Part shown: in pieces, positions 45,801 to 54,430 of the stretch
Layout of the letters: every line of letters starts with the position of its first letter
Numbering within the stretch: the first letter of the stretch is position 1
Assembly (NCBI GenBank): GCA_903813345.2
Contig: CAIIXF020000006.1
Coordinates: forward strand, 21,023,936 to 21,087,935
Origin: Owenia fusiformis
Lineage: Eukaryota; Annelida; Polychaeta; Sabellida; Oweniidae
DNA length: 64,000 bases
Direction of reading: 5' to 3'
The notes under the pieces: generated by a model
What the model saw: the letters and a program-made list of their open reading frames with translations, nothing else
The model's database searches: none
What the model was told of the DNA's origin: nothing
Program-made: the position numbers and the translations under genes

Positions 45801-47656
45801 GGGGGTCTAGAAACAGACAGAAGGTCTAGAAAGAGACAGGGGGGCAAGCAACAAACAGGTGGTTAAGAAGGGGGTCTAGGAACAGGCAGGGGGTCAAGAA
45901 ACAAGCAGATGGTCTACATGTAGAAACAAATGGGGTCTAGAAACAGACCGGGGGTCAAGAAACAAGTAGAGGGTCTAGAAGGGGGTCTGGAAAATTGTAA
46001 AACTTCCTTTCTATATTCTCTTCATTCTTTATTTCAACCCACACTTGTGAGTATTAAAGGAATATTATGATTTATAGTGGATAAAATGGTTTAAAATAAC
46101 ACTTTTCTGGCTATAGACATGATTTCCTGGTCTAATACCTTCTTTGGTGAACCTATTTTCGAAATACCCTAAAAGATCAATTCAAAGTTGATGTTTGACA
46201 GTTCCAAGTTTAGACTGAGGATTGAAAAAGTTCTAAGAACTTTTATTTTTCTGGGTAGACTGGAAGTAAAGGACCTTATACACCCTCCATTGGGATCTCC
46301 CCATGGGAAAAAAAATAATTCATCTGATTTTTCAAAATGAGTATTCTGCTTTAATTATAACATTTATATGTACAGTACACTAGTATCTTGTTGACCTATA
46401 TTCAGCACTGTATTGATGTATAGGCCACTTATTAAGGTCATAATTCAATCATGAAGTGTAGAGGCATATGATTCCAAACCAGGAAGTATTTTTGTGTCTG
46501 TCAAAATCGATTTGCATCCTACGCATCCCTACATCTTATCCAAATATGTTACAACATAATGAAATAAAATAGTATATTCTTTTTGGTTTTACATGATAAG
46601 TGTAAAAGTTGTTTTTGGAGCATTTTTCTATGGCCATTTTGTAGGGAAAAAAATGATGAAAAAATGTACAATCTTTTAATTTTAAGTATGACCTGAATCG
46701 ATTGCAAACTTCATATTTGCACATTTGATGAGATAAACCAATAGTGTCATATTGTGAAATTATTAAGTTTGCAATCACTTCAGGTCATAGTGGATTTTTG
46801 GTATTTTTGTGATAATCAATAGAAACCAATGGCCTCTATTGGGATCTGCTGATATCCTCATGTTAAGTCAATGATGAACAGCCCCATGTAAGTCAATACA
46901 ACCTCACTAAACTAAATGGCCCCTATCTCAGCCTATGTGTGCCCGAGGACTTTAATATTTTCCAAAGAGTTATATGACATTCTATTCTTCATGTTTCACC
47001 TAAGAATTATTCATTTTGACCATAGGGGTATTTGCCAATAAACGCACGTCTTCCTTTACGAGTCGAGTATATGGTGAAAATGTTCTTTTTATGAAGCGGG
47101 GAAGCCAAAACAGTACTTTTAGAATTCATAGTAATAAGCATTTAAAGATCATTTAGAAGCATTTAAAATCGAATCCAAGGCAAAATTGAAATAACTGAAA
47201 TCTGTATTCGTCTTCTTCATGGATGTCACAAAACACACCTCCGGTTAGTAATCAATGATTTTATCTATCAAAAAATATTTTTTATGAATTTGTCCAATAT
47301 CTGCTTAAATATGCTATGTATATTTGCGTTGAAAAATAGGTAATTAGGTAAAGATTGTGTCAAAGTCGTTTGATCTCGTCCCAGAAGCAATATTTTGTCA
47401 TTTCTGTCGCCTAGAAATTCCCTTTAAATAGTACACACAGTATACATTTATATTAGTAACAATTATCTTCATTAGTTGAGTATTTAGTACTCCATTAACA
47501 GTGTAATGTATTCCAGAGATTTGTGACTACCTGCACAACAGTTACTTGCCACGGCTTAAGGCTACTGGCACACGGAAGAAATCCAGGGGTTCATCAGGGA
47601 AAACTCATTATACCAGTAATGAATTCATATCCGACTCTGATTCAGACTCAGCATAA
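30886..47656 (+). CDS. TTF1: TTF1-like Myb/SANT protein (Pol I transcription termination factor)
   Basis: Ten coding exons: 30886-32233, 32505-32575, 36151-36265, 36940-37018, 40480-40616, 42338-42497, 43375-43461, 45181-45252, 45686-45771, 47517-47656. All GT/AG phases close (2295 nt, 764 aa). Exon 1 encodes a long, low-complexity, Lys/Ser/Glu-rich N-terminal half with GELSQP repeats near residues 10 and 47, KKHKKKKR-type nucleolar signals and three SPKPK(H/N)S repeats (about 252-287). The C-terminal half matches vertebrate TTF1. It has the region before the Myb repeats (RRTLYCCYVKARTMF), Myb repeat 1 (NEYGNKWTVIGEKL, about 540-583), repeat 2 (GIWSKEEEIQLVQAI to CAQKWG, about 586-637), then GELDWESM, QRQWFKLKSTVPQ and EICDYLHNSYLPRLK. 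It should bind rDNA terminators in the nucleolus. Human TTF1 is about 905 aa, so this is shorter. AATAAA at 47916-47921 is a possible polyadenylation signal. Confidence 0.93.
32990..33205 (-). pseudogene. Mariner transposase C-terminal fragment
   Basis: On the minus strand the sequence reads QLQHPPYSPNLAPND, then FAESKRDLRGHAF and ILNRLQEM. HPPYSPxLAPxD holds the last catalytic aspartate of the mariner DD34D triad. The frame is interrupted upstream (a stop just before the motif), so it is dead. It belongs to the TIR element at 32633-35982. Confidence 0.8.
33635..35955. mobile_element. 2.3-kb insertion inside the mariner, with long direct repeats
   Basis: 33765-34085 and 35440-35745 are direct repeats (gtcaaaatctaggtcaaatt, gtagcaaagagtgtgctaat, gacccactt). 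A third partial copy is at about 35120-35300. The interior holds pyrimidine-rich ccttccttcctat microsatellite, split by a hAT-like MITE, and a degenerate ctacttagct array at 35790-35900. Its own class is not recognised; the direct repeats could be remnants of tandem units. Confidence 0.6.
34195..34893. mobile_element. 699-bp hAT-like MITE with perfect 8-bp TSD
   Basis: Starts taggggtgggacgg and ends cgtcccatcccta, flanked by identical ctgatcat at 34187-34194 and 34894-34901. Subterminal ccgaac/ttcgg words repeat many times at both ends, as in hAT elements. No transposase. Confidence 0.9.
37276..39925. repeat. Element with satellite-expanded core (135/149-bp units, about 17 copies)
   Basis: Starts with the hairpin atgtcaccaccaaaagtggtgacat, followed by a ggttggtggttggcgtc-rich segment. 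From about 37440 to 39880 there are tandem units carrying gaccttcaatgaccttctca, aggtcaaaaaggtc, caacttgcttcaaattgac and tcatctacatgttctcag. Spacing alternates between about 135 and 149 bp because of an optional 13-14-bp block (acttaagatttg). It ends aggtggtgacattttgtcatg. It occupies most of intron 4 of the TTF1-like gene. Short and partial relatives are at 61694-61806 and 47990-48045. Confidence 0.88.
40107..40332. mobile_element. 226-bp TA-flanked MITE
   Basis: Both ends read TACTGTACTTCTACTTAATT inwards (about 25 bp, essentially perfect). The interior repeats ccgccaaatta and its complement. The TA ends fit the Tc1/mariner type. It lies in intron 4 of the TTF1-like gene. Confidence 0.85.
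40751..42227. repeat. 16-bp satellite array (about 92 units)
   Basis: The unit is gtgagtgataaacctt with variants gtgaataataaacctt and gtgagtaataaacctt, arranged in irregular higher-order alternation. It lies in intron 5 of the TTF1-like gene. Because 16 is not divisible by 3 and the complement has no stop, the minus strand is open for about 500 codons in two frames, both reading a TRFITHKVYHSQGLSL-type repeat. These are not genes. Confidence 0.95.
43700..43920. repeat. Dispersed repeat with (gtcc)n and 'mirror' gcc-attt words
   Basis: Has a gtccgtccgtccgt microsatellite, ataactcaaataccgttgg, ttgttcatattttgtac and caaaatggcggccatttt. The layout is shared with 51831-52090 (gtccgtctgtccgtccgtct then caaaatggccgccattttt). 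It lies in intron 7 of the TTF1-like gene. Confidence 0.6.
44026..44460. repeat. 135-bp tandem repeat, about 3.2 copies
   Basis: The phrase aactcgaaaagt recurs at 44061, 44196 and 44331 (period 135). Each unit carries ttgttcatatttggtatgtg, gcatggcacactgtctaatg and ggccattttgaaaaatgg. Frames across it are artefacts. Intron 7 of the TTF1-like gene. Confidence 0.9.
44873..45180 (+). repeat. 68-bp tandem array that repeats the exon 8 splice acceptor and exon start
   Basis: Units at 44873-44940, 44941-45008, 45009-45076, 45077-45144, then a fifth that starts at 45145 and runs into the real exon 8. Each unit is 36 nt of intron end (pyrimidine tract ctattgtatttcag) plus 32 nt matching the start of exon 8 (gg-tctatgagtgccatgcat). 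Only the last copy continues into the full exon (GELDWESM). Confidence 0.95.
45800..45990. repeat. Purine-rich degenerate minisatellite
   Basis: Irregular units of ggggtctagaaacagac and ggggtcaagaaacaagc, strongly G/A-biased on the plus strand, in intron 9 of the TTF1-like gene. Confidence 0.75.
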
Positions 47657-47989
47657 GGAGAACAATATCTGCAGTATATGATGTATATACAGATTGAACA
47701 TGAAGCCTAGGTACACAGGATTTCTTCAGTTGAATAAGTAGAACAAAATGGAGTCAAAATATGAAGAAAAACTATATCTGTTCGAGCCTGTAGTTGAATA
47801 CATGTACATGTTGCAAACAGAATTGTATTTGCAAGTTGATAATTCAGGCTCAGGGAACAGAAATTTTATCCTACATTATGTTAAAGAAATCTGATGGAAT
47901 TAAGAATAGCAGTGGAATAAATGTACATCAATCAGAAGTGAATATGAACACGATTTTGTTTTAGACTACTTTTTGTGAAGGGAGTTGGC

Positions 47990-48045
47990 AACCGGTGTCT
48001 GTAACAAATGACAGGTGGTGACATTTTGCAGGTTAATGTCTTATT
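47990..48045. repeat. Tail fragment of the atgtcaccac element family
   Basis: Reads ggtgtctgtaacaaatgacaggtggtgacattttg, matching the 3' parts of 61694-61806 and 37276-39925. The 5' part is absent. Confidence 0.6.
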
Positions 48046-48124
48046 AGATCATGTAACTACCAGATATCCCTAGGAGACGTCTATATCTGTCACATCTGTA
48101 ATGGCTTGAAAGCAAGTGTATATG

Positions 48125-48245
48125 TGGTTGAATCAAGAGAATGTCCTTGGTTGAATCAAGAGAAAGTCCATGGTTGAATCAAGAGAAAGTCCATGGTTGA
48201 ATCAAGAGAAAATCCATGGTTGAATCAAGAGAAAATCCATGGTTA
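48125..48245. repeat. 23-bp minisatellite, 5 copies
   Basis: The unit ggttgaatcaagagaaagtccat is repeated five times with single-base changes, downstream of the TTF1-like stop codon and possibly in its 3' UTR. Confidence 0.9.
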
Positions 48246-48867
48246 AATAAACCCATTTATAATGTATTTTTACAAAATTCTACAGAACCAGAGTTTAACC
48301 TAATTGTACTATCAACTTATTAATTGAAATATGAACTAGCCTCATTTGTACAAAGACTTTTATTTTTCAATTAAGATTTTTATATATTGTACAACTGTAA
48401 TGGGAGTTTGCAGCTGTTCTTCTCATTGTGGCTTTTCATCTTATGGTACCTTCCTCATTTTGTTCAGTTGTGTGTTAAGGAAGCTATAAGTACAGATTAG
48501 AAAATGTTGAACATGCATGCTGTTATTATCTAACCACTAGGCCTATATAGCATCAAATTAATTTAGCTCCTCTTTTTGTTTGTGACTGGCATTCAACGGT
48601 TGGTGGGCAGCATTACCGGACAGTGTTCTACATCTGTTACTAATTGTTACATACTTTTGTAATATATATTCTTATTGTAACTCAGTGAAAATGATGACAA
48701 TTAATATACATGTATCTTTTTATTCTACACAAGTAATCAAAGTGTGCAATGAAGATTTTGTGTTTGTTTTATCATGTAAAGCTTTATTTTTGTTGATGAA
48801 TATCATTTTTTCAATGCAGGTATTTTGTAATTTTGGAAACTATGTCTTGTTTGAATATACCCTAATT

Positions 48868-49017
48868 TAATGGAGAATATTCCAAAGTTGATACGCTGCA
48901 GTTGATATCCATTGTCTCAGTCAGCTTAGACATATTAATGATTAATGGAGAATATTCCCAAGTTGATACGCTGCAGTTGATATCCATTGTCTCAGTCAGC
49001 TTAGACATATTCCTGAT
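48868..49017. repeat. 75-bp tandem duplication
   Basis: 48868-48942 and 48943-49017 are nearly identical (taatggagaatattcc, gttgatacgctgcagttg, gtctcagtcagcttagac). The high identity suggests a recent duplication. Confidence 0.92.
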
Positions 49018-49150
49018 TATCATGAAATATCTTGTTTATACTACAATCTTTTTGAAGAATTTAATAGAATATAATTTTGAAATATATGAATACCTGTGAA
49101 TATCTAGTTCAGTAAATACATGTACATACCCAAGAAAAGTAGTATGTTAT

Positions 49151-49337
49151 AGGCCAGTAGACAGCTTTTTTCAAGGGGGGTTCACTTCTTAAAGTATTCC
49201 AAGAGGGTTCACATTTGACAACTTTGACCAAAACCATTGGGAAAGTGCTCAGAATTGGGAAAAACTGCTTCTTTCTGAAATGATTTTTGGTCGGGGGGGG
49301 GGGGGGTACTCAAAACCTCCTCCTTGGCTACTGGCCT
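49151..49337. mobile_element. 187-bp MITE of the ggcccgtagcca family
   Basis: Starts aggccagtagacagctttt and ends ccttggctactggcct. Flanks tatgttat and tgtgttat resemble an aged 8-bp duplication. A G run (49289-49305) lies inside. Confidence 0.65.
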
Positions 49338-49975
49338 GTGTTATATCAATTTATGACATCATACAATCAATGGCTCTTTATTTTGATTTATTCAAAAGTT
49401 TGATTCAGTTCTTTCTTGTGAAGAATAAAATACAAAGGGAATGCTATAAATGGAATGTAAGTAAAATATAACCATGTTCACAACTACTGTGGCTACAACA
49501 CTGTAAGATAGGCTACCACATGTTGTATTCTGTCAGAAGTTGAATGGAATATTATATTTAAAGGCATTATACTTTTTAGTGATACACCAATTTCCTTACA
49601 ACAATTGTATTTTGATGTTATAGAGTGTATGTTTTTTTTAAATTTGAAATGTACATATTGACTCACTCTTATTTGAGAATCATGCAGTAATTCAAATAAA
49701 ATATATTATAATGTTATACTACAGTTTCTTAATTGTTTGGATTTATATTGTTTAAATCTAGTCAAATCTGAACTGTATGTACTTTGTAAAGGCTGCTAAC
49801 ATGGCTAATGGTGAATATTATACCTGGGACATACCACCCTCCATGTTCACTGTATCAAATGTTTTTGCTTTGATCTCTGATACATTGTAATAACTGACAT
49901 TTCTAGTTGTGCTCAGTACACATACCAAGCCCCTGGTATAAGATAAACCCTTTTCAATCCTCAAACTTACACCCT
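49338..49975. other. Intergenic, nothing recognised
   Basis: AT-rich sequence with short frames only, between a MITE and a foldback element. Confidence 0.4.
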
Positions 49976-50829
49976 ATACAGACTGTGCCATACAAAAACA
50001 AGCGGTAAGGATATCATGTGCCCAAGGTGCGTATATTAACAGTCATTTTTGAATTTGTAATATTTCATAAACCAAGCCACATTGGGTACTCAGTTATAGT
50101 CATCCATTTGTAGAGGATACCTAATAAAAGGGAAATTTTGTCTATAACGCACTAAGCATTCATCCTTGCTCCATTGCAAAGAAATTGAAATTCATGCTTT
50201 ATTACACAGTTTACAGCCTTCATTCAGTATTGGTGATCGAGATAACCAATCAATAAAAATTATTTTTGCATTTTGAAAGACATGAACTTTCTGTGTGCAT
50301 TTTTAAAATATTGAAAACATTTGTCGGATATATGCTACCTTCTAAACAAGCAGTGCAGATATTGTCACTTTTCGGATATCTGCACTGCTTGTTTCGAGGT
50401 AGCACATTTTTGTTTGATGTTTCCCAATTTGTATAAAATCACACAGAAACCCCTCTACTTTCAAAATGCAAATGCAATTTGTATGGACAGGTCATCTCAT
50501 GGGCTTTCAACTAGACTATGGTCATCGATCACCAATATTGAATGAAGGCTGTTTACGCTGTGAAATAGCTGCAATTTCAAATTATTTGCTTTAGAGAGAG
50601 TATTATTAATTGATGTGTCGCTATAAAATGAACTGCACACCTATTTACACAATTTCCTTTTTTATTAGGGAATCTGTACACATGTTAGAATATAATCGAG
50701 TACCAAATATGCCATAGCAAGTTAGTTGGTGAAATATCACAAAATCAAATTCAAAAATTACCATTAATATCTGCACTTTGCGCACATGATATCCGCACCG
50801 CTTGTTTTCGTATATTGCACAGTCTACAT
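49976..50829. mobile_element. Giant foldback element, family FB-A copy 2
   Basis: Outer ends tagactgtgc and gcacagtcta; arms of about 380-400 bp are reverse complements with scattered differences (acaagcggt, ggatatcatgtg, gccttcattcaatattggtg). The centre is a tight hairpin at 50352-50392 (gcagtgcagatat / atatctgcactgc). Shared words with 12872-13705 in the same order (ttcattttatagcgac; taacNgtcattttt) and similar total length indicate one family. Confidence 0.88.
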
Positions 50830-51015
50830 AGAGTGAATTAAAAGGGAAACAAAATTAAGTGCATTTACAGTACAGTAATTCTTCATTTTCCAAACCTGCT
50901 GCTTTTTAGCTTTCCTATCAATCTTGCGTTGTCTCCTCCGTTGTGTCCTAGCCACCATAGCTGCTGCAATCGCATCCAACTCTGCAGCTGTTTCTTTGGT
51001 CAGCACAAGGTCTCT
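50824..51015 (-). CDS. Candidate exon of an unidentified gene (Lys/Arg-rich helix)
   Basis: On the minus strand an acceptor (ctataacag, exon base 1 at 51015) opens a frame RDLVLTKETAAELDAIAAAM, then VARTQRRRQRKIDRKAKKQQ, and a stop at about 50824. Codon use and the alternation of acidic/alanine helix and basic tail look like real coding DNA. A weak donor (cag|gtttgg) after KKQQ would end the exon. I do not recognise the family. The frame stops at the edge of the adjacent foldback, so the end may have been altered by that insertion. Confidence 0.35.
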   Translation of the reverse strand, partial: RDLVLTKETAAELDAIAAAMVARTQRRRQRKIDRKAKKQQVWKMKNYCTVNALNFVSLLIHSM

Positions 51016-51019
51016 CTGT

Positions 51020-51830
51020 TATAGGTAGAATATCGAAACCAATAAAGGCTCTTTTAATTTTGACATTTCCCAAGTCTATTATATTACCATAGGCTTTAGG
51101 GAAGGCACTTGAAAATTCTAGCCATGGTTTTGAAAATCTTGGTGTATTGAATAATCAGCGGGATTTGATACTAAGATTAAAATTACTTATTGTGCAGCAT
51201 ATGTATGTCAATAGCTTATAGAGAAGGGGGAATTCTTTGGTAGTATCACATTCATAAGTGGAATGGTCTCATCTATATGTACATGTATGTGTGGTATAGT
51301 TCATTACAGCTAAATAAAAAATGCAAGAATGAAAAATGTAATTTTTTGAATTGTCCTAACATAACATTGTATTCAGTATATTCTCCTTTGTAATTTTACA
51401 AAATCAAATAAATCAATGAAATCTTACAAACACATCACTTACTGTTAAGATAGCAGGATAACAGTGAGTTGTAAAGGCCAACAGGCTCATTACCAGATAT
51501 CCAAATATTACATGTTTTACCACTATCTTCATTCTGCTTGCCTTTGTGAAAGTGAATGTACTTATCTATGCATGGATACCTGAGGAATGCCCACATCTGG
51601 TAAAGGGAGTTGTAATATTTGCTCATATACATACATACATCTTTTTTAATTGGATTCATCAGTCCAGGGAGTGCTGCTCGTATATTGATTACATGAGGGC
51701 TACCCAATAATTAAGACATGTATTGTAGTTTGGATAAAGGATGAGTGTCTTTAAGGTTTGTATTTCAAACGTTATTTTCCAATCTCTTTTACAGAGGTAA
51801 TTAATAAAGGTGGTGGTGTCTTTGTCACTT
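51020..51830. other. Non-coding or unrecognised
   Basis: Contains a 90-codon minus-strand frame (51435-51707) with MWAFLRYPCIDKYIHFHKGK bracketed by a plausible acceptor (ctccctttaccag) and donor (g|gtaaaac). It could be an exon, but I see no family and no phase match with the exon at 50824-51015. Confidence 0.3.
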
Positions 51831-52295
51831 TTTAGCTCACATGGTGAACTATTGCAATCACTCACTTGTCCGTCTGTCCGTCCGTCTGTCAACAACTGGC
51901 CCCTTTATAAAACCTCTGTCACTAGGATCCCCGTTTATAGTTATTTTTGTTCAACATCAATATAGAAACCCCCCCCCCCCCCCCTCTATGATTCCTGGTT
52001 CAAAAGCTCGACTATTTTCAAAATGGCCGCCATTTTTGTCTGGCGAAATTCACTTTTGGACCATTTGCTTTAAAAACTGTGTCGATAGGATTTCCGTTAT
52101 AAGTTATTTTTGTTCAACATCAATACAGATTTTCAATAATACTTATCATATACTTCTAATCTTATCATACATCTTCCATTACAAGCCTTTAAACACCAGA
52201 AAATCATGGTGTCGGTATACAGCAATGGTTTTCGGTACAACGCGCATCGGTATAACGGCTACAACGCGCATCGGTATATTGGTTTAATGAGGTGA
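51831..52295. repeat. Dispersed repeat starting ttttagctcacatggtgaac
   Basis: Head ttttagctcacatggtgaac, then a gtccgtctgtccgtccgtct microsatellite, a C run, ttcaaaatggccgccattttt and ttttgttcaacatcaatac twice. This type of repeat (agctcac...gtccgtc) is common in marine invertebrate genomes. The frame read through it is not a gene. Confidence 0.6.
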
Positions 52296-52341
52296 TACTA
52301 AAATGGCATTACGGACCAGCAGTTAACATGTTATTTTCCAA

Positions 52342-53142
52342 TACTGTGCGTCCCAAAAACGCAACAAACAAAAACATTGTAAAATCACAAAACAAGTGAT
52401 GATTACATCAATTTCATTTAGTTTACCATGAAGCCACGTGTCTCCTTTTCCCAATGATATGTAATTTGTTCATATCTGATCATGGACCACTGAAAAATCA
52501 TTGTTTTTTCGTACATGGGTCAAACAGCCTTTGTGCTAAGTTATGAAATATCAACTTGTCCTTATTTTGCAATCAGGTAAATGGATTAAATTCTTGTCAC
52601 AAGATTTACATAACACGTTTCTGATTAAGATTTACTAAGGAAAAAAGGAAAATAAAATTTAAATTTAAGTGTTCATCAGTATCCTTGTTGGTTCTGTAAA
52701 TGAAACATATGGAAAAAGTGGCATAAAGAGTCGTCTGTCATCTTATGAAAGACTACTCATGAAAGATTACATTCCATGCCCTTTTACATGACCACTATAT
52801 TTCTCTACACACAGAGACTGGCTTGTGCCTCCATTTCGCACATCTCTTTGAATCATCTCGGTTTCTGGCGGAGAGCGGCAACCTCATTGGTGACTCTTTA
52901 TTAACTGTTGCAATGTCCAAAACTTCGTCCAGAGCGGATTTGATTTTGACCCGTTGTGCAAAATGAATGAATATTCAGTGGTCTGTGGTCGTATAAGCTT
53001 ACGAATAATTGACATACCATTGGAAAGAGAAGACATGATTGTGGCTTCATGGTAAACTAAATCAAATTGATGTACTAGTAATCATCACTGGTTTTGTGAT
53101 TTTACAATGTTTTTCCGTTGCGTTTTTTTGGGACGCATTGTA
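52342..53142. mobile_element. 801-bp TA-flanked element with long inverted ends
   Basis: Ends TACTGTGCGTCCCAAAAACG and the complement of TACAATGCGTCCCAAAAAAA. Complementarity continues about 130 bp inwards (ttgtaaaatcacaaaacNagtgatgatta, tttagtttaccatgaagcc). It is probably a non-autonomous Tc1/mariner-type element. No transposase found. Confidence 0.82.
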
Positions 53143-53642
53143 TAGTACCTAATGAAAGAATCAACTGGTCCTATCAAAAGTGACCTGGCAAATGACTAGT
53201 GGACCGGCCCATACCTCAAGCCCTGCTGACACCTTATCATTCTGTAGGGCAGTCTCTGTAATTCTGATCCTATATGGTATACCTATTAAAGTGGAGACAT
53301 TTTTGAGGAAATTGCTGTACCTGTCCATGTTATTTTCGATGACAAAAGAAAGTATGAAGCAATGGGTAGGCGTACTGTAAATTGCTTTAATTCAGCGGAT
53401 TGGGCAAAATTGGGTGGATCATAAATCGTATTACTCACTTCACAGCACGCCATAATAATGCGTTTTTATCTCTCTCTACGCACAGGCGTATCAGAGGGTT
53501 GCAATTCAAAATTTTCCTGGGTGAGAGAACCCCTCAGACCCCCCTGAAAGCTCTTTTTGCTTCGTTCAACTCTTGCTCCCGTGTTGGCGTACTACTTAGA
53601 AGAACAGCGCCACGCCCTTATACACATTGTAAACGACCATGA
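53143..53642. other. Intergenic, nothing recognised
   Basis: Two short plus-strand frames (53180-53380 and 53400-53642) show no family resemblance. No RNA gene is visible. Confidence 0.4.
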
Positions 53643-54150
53643 TACAGGGTAGTCAAAAATGGAAACCCTGTATTTTCCTGATATCTTTGTCATTTGAAAA
53701 AATTAGGCCTACTCCGTGATACACTGTATCTCACACATTTGTACATCATTCAATTTCCTCCCGTGACCCTACCATATTTCAGTTGTCAATGACCCGACTA
53801 ATGCATTCCTCAGCAGGTATGGCCTGAATGACACGGATGAACTCACTTTGAGGTTTCCAATTGTCCTGAGGTCATTCTCATATCTCTGCCACATCCCCAC
53901 AGGTTGTAGGGACATTTTAGACTGGCGACGACTACAGGTTTCCCCACGACAGCGCCTTGAATAGTGGCCACTGGGGCATGTTCTTTAAAGCCGTGTTATA
54001 ACATTGTGACTTTGAATCTGATGGTCATGAAATGGAAGGCTGGTAGCAAATTGAATGATGTACAATGATGTTAATGACAGACTACCGTTTGAAAATGGCG
54101 CCAGTAAGCACGGGCTTTCGTAAGGGTTTCCATTTTTTGACCACTCTGTA
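53643..54150. mobile_element. 508-bp TA-flanked MITE (tacagggtagtcaaaa ends)
   Basis: Starts TACAGGGTAGTCAAAAATGG and ends with the complement of TACAGAGTGGTCAAAAAATG, each followed inwards by aaaccct. Tc1/mariner-type termini; the interior is non-coding. Confidence 0.8.
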
Positions 54151-54390
54151 TTATGGGCCTGCCGCCTTTATGTTTGGTATGATAAAATGCAAATTAGAAT
54201 CGACATTTGAACACAGGTTTCATGAATAATATTAGTATATTTAATTTATGACCAAATAGAGCCAATAGCGACTTTCCGCACGCACACAATGCTTAGTTAT
54301 CGTCTTATTATATCCTCAACGATGCAGCTGCCATCTATATTTCAGTTCAACAATTTTTAGTGATTTCGTTTCATCAATTCATTTTCACGT

Positions 54391-54397
54391 TCTTTTT
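54391..54397 (+). promoter_or_regulatory. Likely TOP-type transcription start of RPL39
   Basis: A pyrimidine tract tctttttc lies 35-40 nt upstream of the RPL39 ATG, preceded by ordinary AT-rich promoter sequence. Ribosomal protein mRNAs of animals typically start with a C followed by a pyrimidine run, which mediates growth-dependent translation. The predicted first exon would run from about 54392 to 54433. Confidence 0.6.
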
Positions 54398-54430
54398 CAG
54401 CTGCCATCTTGGAAATCCCTAGCTGGTAAA

